A stretch of 21,970 nt of DNA from Pseudomonadota bacterium (GTDB lineage: Bacteria; Pseudomonadota; Gammaproteobacteria; Xanthomonadales; Xanthomonadaceae): positions 1 through 21,970 of the forward strand of contig JAEXRB010000036.1 in NCBI GenBank assembly GCA_023438325.1. The letters run 5' to 3'. The translations under genes and the position numbers were made by a program. Positions 16,356 through 21,970 of the stretch are shown here, piece by piece. Under the pieces are notes generated by a model. It searched no databases. It was given only the letters and a program-made list of their open reading frames with translations, and was not told the DNA's origin. The first letter of the stretch is position 1. Each line of letters begins with the position of its first letter.

Positions 16356-17541
16356 GCCCGCCGGCGCAGCACGTGCTCGAACGTCTGCTGCGCCGTGGTG
16401 AAACGGCACGACGGCGAGGCCAGAGCGCCTCGTTGTCGATGCGCAGCGCACGCGATGCCGCCGAATATCTGGCACTGCGCAGCCTGACCGAGATCGAAAC
16501 CTTCCATGCGCACATCGCATTGGCCGAGCGCGATGGCGGAATCGAGGTGCAACGTGATCGATGCGGTGACGGCGAGCGCCTGGAACGCCTGAGCGTCGCC
16601 AACCTGACCGCATTGGCGCGCCATCTGGGCACCATCCCGCTCGACCAGCAAGCCGATGCCGCGGCCGACGCACTGAGCCGCTGGCAAGCGCAGTTCCCGA
16701 TCATCCACGACGTGCTGATCCGCTGGCGCGAAGGCCGCAAGGTGCCGATGCCAGCGCCGCATCGGATCTGGCCGATGCCGCACTTGCCGTGGCAGCACGG
16801 CAAGCGGATGCCGGCAACGAACGCATCCTGCGACGCGAAAGCGTGCGCCTGTTCGGTCAAAGCAAACGGCTTGAGAAACTCACGCCGTGGCTCGATCTGC
16901 TGCTGACAAACGATCTGGCTTCCAGCGGGCTGATGCCGCAGGAAACCTGGGCGTTGCTCGATTTGCGTCGCGAGCCACAACCGTTCCTCGTGGCCGGGAG
17001 CGGCACGGTGACGCTGCTCGATGGCATGCAACTGCCGCTGGCGCGCCCGTTTCTCGGCCTGCCGAGCGAAGCCATTTCCGCCCTGTCCAGCCCGGCGCGC
17101 TGTGTTCTGAGCATCGAAAACCTCGCCAGCTTCCACGATGCGGCAGCACTGGCGGCACAACGCCACGACATCCTGCTGCTCTACACCGCCGGCATGCCTT
17201 CGCCGGCCTGGCGCAAAGCCTGTCTGCGGCTATTGCAGGGTTTGCCGCAGTCGCTTGCGTTCTACCACTGGGGCGATATCGACGAAGGCGGTTTCCGCAT
17301 CGCCAGCGTACTGGCCGGGATGCTGGGAAGTGTTGGCCGCGCATTGCGTCCGTGGTGCATGACGCCTGACGTCGCTATCGCGGAAACCCCGCCGCCGCCG
17401 CCACCGGAAACCTTGCGTGCCATGTGCCGCTGGGCACGCCGTGCCGGCTGGGACGATGTGGCTTGCGAACTGGAAATATCGCCGATGTCGCTGGAGCAGG
17501 AGCGACTCGATGCCCTGCTTCCCGATACCGGCGACGTGTAA
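16352..17541 (+). pseudogene. jetD: Wadjet nuclease JetD (DUF3322/DUF2220, Toprim), interrupted by a frameshift
   Basis: JetD is the topoisomerase VI-like nuclease that cuts plasmid DNA once JetABC has trapped it. The first frame (16352 to about 16743) encodes the N-terminal DUF3322-type part, MSPPAQHVLERLLRRGETAR to VLIRWREGRKV. It then turns into noise and stops at 16906. The rest of the protein continues in the next frame from about 16744 (ADASAASDLADAALAVAARQ, then NERILRRESVRLFGQSKRLE) to TAA 17539-17541. It contains the Toprim glutamate in VLSIENLASFHD (E256 in restored numbering) and the DxD in YHWGDIDEGGF (D309, D311). Adding one base near 16741-16747, for example making GTGCC into GTGGCC, restores a 396-residue protein of normal length. 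No slippery heptamer is visible. The alternative GTG start at 16789 lacks a ribosome binding site. Cause: mutation or sequencing error. Confidence 0.85.
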
Positions 17542-17555
17542 GCGCCGGTATCGGG
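17521..17555. terminator. Perfect 13-bp inverted repeat at the jetD end (possible bidirectional terminator)
   Basis: CCCGATACCGGCG (17521-17533) and CGCCGGTATCGGG (17543-17555) pair perfectly around a 9-base loop that contains most of the jetD TAA stop. It lies between the convergent jetD and DUF885 genes, which are only 20 bases apart. The strong stem suits a bidirectional terminator, although no T tract follows on either strand. Confidence 0.6.
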
Positions 17556-17561
17556 CTCGCA

Positions 17562-19328
17562 TCACTTCGTGCTGGCGGCCGCCTTGGATTCGCCTCCCGC
17601 ACGGGCCTCGGCGATGAACTGGCGCACCAGATCATCCAGTACCGGCAGCGGAACCGAGCCTTGCTCCAGCACGGCATCGTGGAAGGCGCGGATATCGAAC
17701 TTCTCGCCCAGCGCCTTTTCGGCCTCTGCCCGCAGTTGCACGATGCGGATCTCGCCGAGCTTGTAGCTGAGCGCCTGCCCCGGCCACGAGATGTAGCGAT
17801 CCACTTCGGTGGTGACTTCGTGCTCGGAAAGCGCAGTGCGGTCGCGCAGATAAGCCAGCGCCTGGTCGCGCGTCCAGCCCTTGTGATGCACGCCGGTATC
17901 GATCACCAGACGCGCAGCGCGCCACATTTCATAGGTGAGGCGCCCGAAATCCTCATACGGCGTTTCGTAGATGCCCATCTCCACGCCGAGTTTTTCGCAG
18001 TAAAGCCCCCAACCTTCGCCGTAGGCGGAAATGTAGTTCTCGCGGCGAAAGGCTGGCTGCTCGCCCTGCTCTGCCGCCAGCGCGCCCTGCAAGGCGTGAC
18101 CTGGATCGGATTCGTGCAACGTCAACGCCGGCAGGTTGTAGAGCGGGCGCGCCGGCAGGTTGTAGGTGTTGAGCCAGTAGCGACCCATGCCGCCGCGGCC
18201 TGCCGTCCAGAACGGAGCGATCTCGGGCGGCACTTCCACGATCGCGAAGCGCGCACGCGGCAACGTCATGTATTTGCCGATCACTGCATCCACGCGCTTG
18301 GAAATCCAGGCCGCATGCATCAGCAATTCCTTCGGCGTTTTTGCATAGAACTGCGGATCGGTACGAAGAAAATGCAGGAAGGCCGCAAAATCGCCCTCGA
18401 ATCCGACGTTCTCGATGATCGCGTCCATCTCGCCCTGGATGCGTGCCACTTCTTCCAGGCCGATCTGATGGATGGCTTCCGGCGCCAGATCCAGCGTGGT
18501 GTACTCGCGGATCTGCTGACGATAGTAGGCCTCGCCCTCCGGCATGTCCTCGGCCGCGAGGGTGGCGCGGGCCTTGGGCATGTATTCCTGACGGAAGAAC
18601 GTGAGCAGGTTGGCGAAGGCCGGAATCACATGGCCTTCGATGGCCGCGCGTGCCTCTTGACGCAACTGCACCTGCCGGGCAGCCGGCAGCGTTGCGGGCA
18701 TCTGGAGCAGCGGCTTCCAGAACGACGTGGCCTCGGCGTCCGCAGCTTCGGCCAGCATCGCGATGGAAACGTCACGCCCATCCAGCACCGCACGCGGCAC
18801 GCTGAAACCACGCGCCAAGCCGGCACGCATGTTCTCGATGTGCTGCGCGAAATGGCGTGGCACATCATTCAGGTGGGCGATGTAGAGGCGGTAATCGTCC
18901 TCGCTCTTGAACGGGCGATGCGTCATGAAGCCCAGGTTCGACCAGAACGAGGAATCGGCATTGAACGGCATCTCGTAGGCACGAAATCGCACTTCGGCCG
19001 CAAGGTTTTCGATCTGCGGGCGGTAGATGCGGTAGTTGATGTTCTGCTCCGGTGAGAGCTTTACCGTGTCGATGCCATCGAGCTGCCTGAGCACGTCCTC
19101 CCATACCGCCAGACGTGCCGCCTGTGTCTTGGCATCCACGTCGGGCAGGCGTGCGCGACGGGAAAAGTCCGGATCTTCCGCATCGCCGCCGAACTGCTTC
19201 TTGCGCCAATCCCATTCCTTTTCATGGATTGCCGCGAAGGCCGCGTCGGCATCTTCGGAGGGCGTCGCAGGCTTGGCCTGCACGAGGGCCGGTGAAAGGA
19301 AAAGCAGGGCAAGCAGCAGGGATCTCAT
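17562..19328 (-). CDS. Secreted DUF885 family zinc-peptidase-like protein
   Basis: This 588-residue predicted metallopeptidase-like protein is probably periplasmic or an anchored envelope enzyme. ATG 19328 starts a clear signal peptide (MRSLLLALLFLSPALVQA followed by KPATP); the open frame reaches back to 19403, but that start would bury the signal. The DUF885 hallmark HESDPGH (residues 405-411) is present, followed about 35 residues later by GEGWGLYCE, whose glutamates fit the second half of the zinc site in this family. Upstream, the sequence PFWTAGRGGMGRYWLNTYNL is also typical. The family is large in Xanthomonadaceae, but substrates are mostly unknown. It lies 67 bases downstream of epmA on the same strand and converges with jetD. 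Confidence 0.9.
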   Translation of the reverse strand: MRSLLLALLFLSPALVQAKPATPSEDADAAFAAIHEKEWDWRKKQFGGDAEDPDFSRRARLPDVDAKTQAARLAVWEDVLRQLDGIDTVKLSPEQNINYRIYRPQIENLAAEVRFRAYEMPFNADSSFWSNLGFMTHRPFKSEDDYRLYIAHLNDVPRHFAQHIENMRAGLARGFSVPRAVLDGRDVSIAMLAEAADAEATSFWKPLLQMPATLPAARQVQLRQEARAAIEGHVIPAFANLLTFFRQEYMPKARATLAAEDMPEGEAYYRQQIREYTTLDLAPEAIHQIGLEEVARIQGEMDAIIENVGFEGDFAAFLHFLRTDPQFYAKTPKELLMHAAWISKRVDAVIGKYMTLPRARFAIVEVPPEIAPFWTAGRGGMGRYWLNTYNLPARPLYNLPALTLHESDPGHALQGALAAEQGEQPAFRRENYISAYGEGWGLYCEKLGVEMGIYETPYEDFGRLTYEMWRAARLVIDTGVHHKGWTRDQALAYLRDRTALSEHEVTTEVDRYISWPGQALSYKLGEIRIVQLRAEAEKALGEKFDIRAFHDAVLEQGSVPLPVLDDLVRQFIAEARAGGESKAAASTK

Positions 19329-19395
19329 TGGCACAGGTTCCGGGAGCAAAAACGCTCGCGATGATGGCACCGTGCGAGCCCAGTGTCTTGTGCGT

Positions 19396-20352
19396 TCAGG
19401 CACGCTCGAACGGAAATGCCAACACGTCGGCGATATCGTGCGTGGCCTGCATTGTCATCAGCAGGCGCTCGATGCCGAGTGCGACGCCGGCGCAATCAGG
19501 CAGGCCGCGCTGCAAGGCCGCAAGCAAGGCCGCATCCACGGGCAGCTCGCATTGACCACGCGCGCGCCGACGGCGATTGTCATTCTCAAAACGCATGGCC
19601 TGCTCGTCGGCATCGGTCAGCTCGTGATACCCGTTGGCCAGTTCGCTGCCGCCCAGATAGATCTCGTAGCGCGCGGCCACTGCATCCTCGCCCTGCCCGG
19701 TGATGCGCGCCAGAGCGCATTGGCTGGGCGGAAAGTCGATGATGGTCAGCAGGGTTTCTTCATCGAAGCAAGGTTGCAGGCGATGGGTCATCAGCAGATC
19801 GAGCCAGTCGTCGCGTGAAAGATCATCGGCTGAAATGGCGTGATCAGATAGCGGCGCCTTGATCGCATCGAGCGTCGCATTGGCCACGTCGAAGCCGAAA
19901 GCATCGCGATACAACGCGCGATAACTTTTGCGTTCACGTCGCAAACCGCGCCCCACCAAGGCCAGTGCGCGCTCGATCAGGTCGCAGGTTTCCTCGGCCA
20001 GGGCGTGATGATCCCAACCCAGCCGGTACCACTCCAGCATGGTGAACTCGGGATTGTGGCGACGCCCGGCTTCGCCATCACGGAACACCCGACCCAGTTC
20101 GTAGCAATCGCCGATGCCTTCGACCAGCAAACGCTTGAGGGCGAATTCCGGCGAGGTTCGCATCCAGCGCTGGCGCGGGCCGCCATCGGGCAATGGCCCG
20201 GAAAAATGCGTGGAAAAACTCTCGATGTTCGGCTCGGTGTTGGCGCCGGCGGAAAGAATCGGTGTTTCCACTTCGAGCACGCCGCGCGTGGCGAAAAAAC
20301 TGCGGATCGTGCCGTAAAGCCGGGCGCGCAGTTGCAAGGATTCAAGACGCAT
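19396..20352 (-). CDS. epmA: Elongation factor P-(R)-beta-lysine ligase EpmA (GenX/YjeA/PoxA)
   Basis: EpmA is a lysyl-tRNA-synthetase paralogue that attaches (R)-beta-lysine to a conserved lysine of EF-P, helping ribosomes through polyproline stretches. The 318-residue product (E. coli about 325) lacks the anticodon-binding domain and consists of the class II synthetase core. Motif 2 is in VFRDGEAGRRHNPEFTMLEW (H99, E102, W108) and motif 3 is GVALGIER (289-296). MRTSPEFALKRLL and GGSELANGYHEL are also characteristic. ATG 20352 has AGG five bases upstream. The open frame extends further upstream to 20544, but that part overlaps ligA and is noise. The start overlaps the ligA 3' end by 11 bases, so the two genes are probably co-transcribed. 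Confidence 0.95.
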   Translation of the reverse strand: MRLESLQLRARLYGTIRSFFATRGVLEVETPILSAGANTEPNIESFSTHFSGPLPDGGPRQRWMRTSPEFALKRLLVEGIGDCYELGRVFRDGEAGRRHNPEFTMLEWYRLGWDHHALAEETCDLIERALALVGRGLRRERKSYRALYRDAFGFDVANATLDAIKAPLSDHAISADDLSRDDWLDLLMTHRLQPCFDEETLLTIIDFPPSQCALARITGQGEDAVAARYEIYLGGSELANGYHELTDADEQAMRFENDNRRRRARGQCELPVDAALLAALQRGLPDCAGVALGIERLLMTMQATHDIADVLAFPFERA

Positions 20353-21970
20353 CGCGACCTGCCTGCTCGTGTTGGGCCAGGAAATCCAGCAGCCGCGCTT
20401 CGTCCCAGATTTGGATGCCCAGCTCCTGCGCCTTGGCCAGTTTCGAACCTGCGGCTTCACCGGCGACGACGAAGCGGGTTTTCTTCGAGACACTGCCCGC
20501 CACTTTGGCGCCCAATGCTTCCAGCCGCACCTTGGCGTCTTCACGCGTCAAACCCGAGAGCGTGCCGGTCAGCACCACCGCCTGACCTTCCAATGGCCCG
20601 GCGTCCAAGTCCTGCGCCTCGGGCACCAGCGCACGCAACCTATCCTGCATTTCAAGGCCGCGCATCAGCAGTGCGACATTCCCGGCAACACCCAACCAGT
20701 CGACGACCTGAACCGACGATTCCGCAGGCAACCCCGCCGCCACGATGTCCTGCGTCGATGCCGTGCGCAACGTGCTCAAATCCGGGAATGCCTCGGCCAG
20801 TTGCGCAGCACGCACCGCGGTCACCTTGGGAATCTCCAGATCAGCCAGCAACGTGGCCGCGTCGAGGCCGGCACGCAAACGCGCTGAAGGAAGCTGCGTG
20901 TTGGCGATGCTGACACCGCGCGCCAGCAGTTCGTCGATGGCTTGCTGATTGCCGGGCTGATCGAAGAAGTGCCCCAGCGAGCGCGCCACTTCGCCACCAA
21001 TGTCCGGCACGCGCTTGAACAAAGGCCAAGGCAGGCGCCGAATCAAACCCAGATCACCGAACCACTGCGCCAATGCTTTGGCCGTGCTCTCGCCCACGTG
21101 CTGGATGCCAAGCGCGAACAGGAAACGCTCCAGCGTGGTGCTACGGCTGCGATCGATTGCCTCGACCAGATTGTCGGCCCACTTGGTGGCGATCTTCTTC
21201 AGGTTCCAGGTGAACGTGATGGGCTGCGCCAGAGCGCGTGCGCGCCAGTCTTCCGCCGCCGCATCGAGCTGCTGGATGGCCGCCAACACCGCACCGCTTC
21301 CCTGCGGCGCGAGATGCGGCTGGATGGCCGCAGCCAGGGTTTCCGGCGTATCGGCATCAAGCACCAGCTTGAGGTAGAGCAACTGATCACGCGTGAGGCG
21401 ATAAAGATCTGCGACCTCGCGCACGATGCCGGCATCGACCAGCGTTTCGATGTATTTCTCGCCCAGGCCTTCGATATCCATCGCGCGGCGCGAGGCGAAA
21501 TGCCGCAGGCTTTCCTTCTGCTGCGCCGGGCAACTCAACTCGCCCGAACAACGCCACACCGCCTCGCCTTCTTCGCGCACGATTTCGGCATCGCATACCG
21601 GGCAACGTGACGGCATCGTCCACGGCAGCGCATCGGCAGGGCGATGCTGGTGCATCACGCCGACCACTTCGGGAATCACATCGCCCGCACGACGCACGAT
21701 CACCGTGTCGCCCACGCGCACATCCAACCGCGCAATCTGATCTGCGTTGTGCAGCGTGGCATTGGTGACGATGACGCCCGCCACCTGCACCGGCATCAAT
21801 CGCGCCACGGGCGTGGCGGCACCGGTGCGACCGATCTGGATGTCGATGGCCGTCACCACGGTGTGCTGCTCCTGCGCCGGGAACTTGTGCGCGATGGCCC
21901 AGCGCGGTGCGCGCGAGACGAAACCCATCGCCTGCTGGCCAGCGCGGTCGTCCAGCTTGTAGACCACGCC
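20342..21970 (-). CDS. ligA: NAD-dependent DNA ligase LigA, N-terminus cut by window edge
   Basis: LigA seals nicks during replication and repair using NAD+. The visible part, about 540 residues, is the C-terminal three quarters: the end of the adenylation domain with the conserved AIAHKFPAQ, the OB fold (VIVTNATLHNADQIARLDVR, VGDTVIVRRAGDVIPEV), a four-cysteine zinc finger (CPVC...RCSGELSCPAQ), helix-hairpin-helix repeats (AMDIEGLGEKYIE, IQHVGEST) and a C-terminal BRCT domain (GQAVVLTGTLSG to the end). The N-terminal Ia domain and the active-site KxDG lysine are outside the window. It is a core chromosomal gene heading the ligA-epmA block. Confidence 0.97.
   Translation of the reverse strand, partial: GVVYKLDDRAGQQAMGFVSRAPRWAIAHKFPAQEQHTVVTAIDIQIGRTGAATPVARLMPVQVAGVIVTNATLHNADQIARLDVRVGDTVIVRRAGDVIPEVVGVMHQHRPADALPWTMPSRCPVCDAEIVREEGEAVWRCSGELSCPAQQKESLRHFASRRAMDIEGLGEKYIETLVDAGIVREVADLYRLTRDQLLYLKLVLDADTPETLAAAIQPHLAPQGSGAVLAAIQQLDAAAEDWRARALAQPITFTWNLKKIATKWADNLVEAIDRSRSTTLERFLFALGIQHVGESTAKALAQWFGDLGLIRRLPWPLFKRVPDIGGEVARSLGHFFDQPGNQQAIDELLARGVSIANTQLPSARLRAGLDAATLLADLEIPKVTAVRAAQLAEAFPDLSTLRTASTQDIVAAGLPAESSVQVVDWLGVAGNVALLMRGLEMQDRLRALVPEAQDLDAGPLEGQAVVLTGTLSGLTREDAKVRLEALGAKVAGSVSKKTRFVVAGEAAGSKLAKAQELGIQIWDEARLLDFLAQHEQAGRDAS

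Noticed and set aside
16725..16750. Programmed ribosomal frameshifting in jetD
   Set aside because: No slippery heptamer or clear downstream pseudoknot is visible at the junction, and JetD homologues are normally encoded in one frame.
16789..17541. Treating the second jetD part as an independent gene starting at GTG 16789
   Set aside because: No ribosome binding site, and the conserved protein sequence continues upstream of the GTG without a start, back to the frameshift.
17424..19055. A 543-codon plus-strand open frame opposite the DUF885 gene
   Set aside because: Antisense shadow; the minus strand encodes a signal peptide and the HESDPGH motif.
1..21970. CRISPR arrays, rRNA, tRNA and insertion sequences
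   Set aside because: No regularly spaced repeats, cloverleaf-like segments or transposase genes were found when reading the intergenic regions.

Overview
The window (about 22 kb, GC-rich) looks like a gammaproteobacterial chromosome, most likely Xanthomonadaceae/Rhodanobacteraceae (Lysobacterales). The reasons are the co-directional ligA-epmA-DUF885 block, an EpmA of gammaproteobacterial type, the strong G/C third-position bias and the long antisense ORFs this bias creates. The genus cannot be fixed from sequence alone.

Layout. Both edges carry ordinary chromosomal genes: a cation diffusion facilitator (1-650, minus, cut at the left edge) and the block ligA (cut at the right edge), epmA and a secreted DUF885 zinc-peptidase-like protein (17562-21970, minus). 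Between them is an accessory region of about 16 kb that reads as a defence island. From left to right it holds: a gene-poor stretch (651-1284); a very large 2189-aa STAND NTPase with an N-terminal PD-(D/E)XK-like nuclease domain and a long helical C-terminal half (1285-7854, minus); a tyrosine recombinase (7947-9026, minus); a divergent KfrA-type coiled-coil DNA-binding protein (9131-10081, plus); a small protein interrupted by an in-frame amber codon (10094-10516, plus); an AT-rich promoter region; and a complete four-gene Wadjet operon jetABCD (10845-17541, plus).

How the genes may work together. Wadjet is an SMC-like loop-extruding complex (JetA kleisin, JetB KITE, JetC ATPase) with a topoisomerase VI-like nuclease (JetD) that cleaves closed circular plasmids. 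The large STAND protein has the order of an Avs/NLR-like antiphage sensor: nuclease effector, NTPase switch, repeat sensor. The island could therefore combine anti-plasmid and anti-phage immunity around a recombinase/KfrA control module whose divergent intergenic region contains several inverted repeats. This combined role is inference.

Most notable points. The STAND-nuclease protein is the best candidate for an undescribed or poorly described system. jetD is broken by what looks like a single missing base near 16741-16747. The small gene after kfrA carries one amber stop, after which its frame stays open for 18 more codons. These lesions may be real inactivation or assembly errors. No tRNA, rRNA, CRISPR array or insertion sequence was seen.
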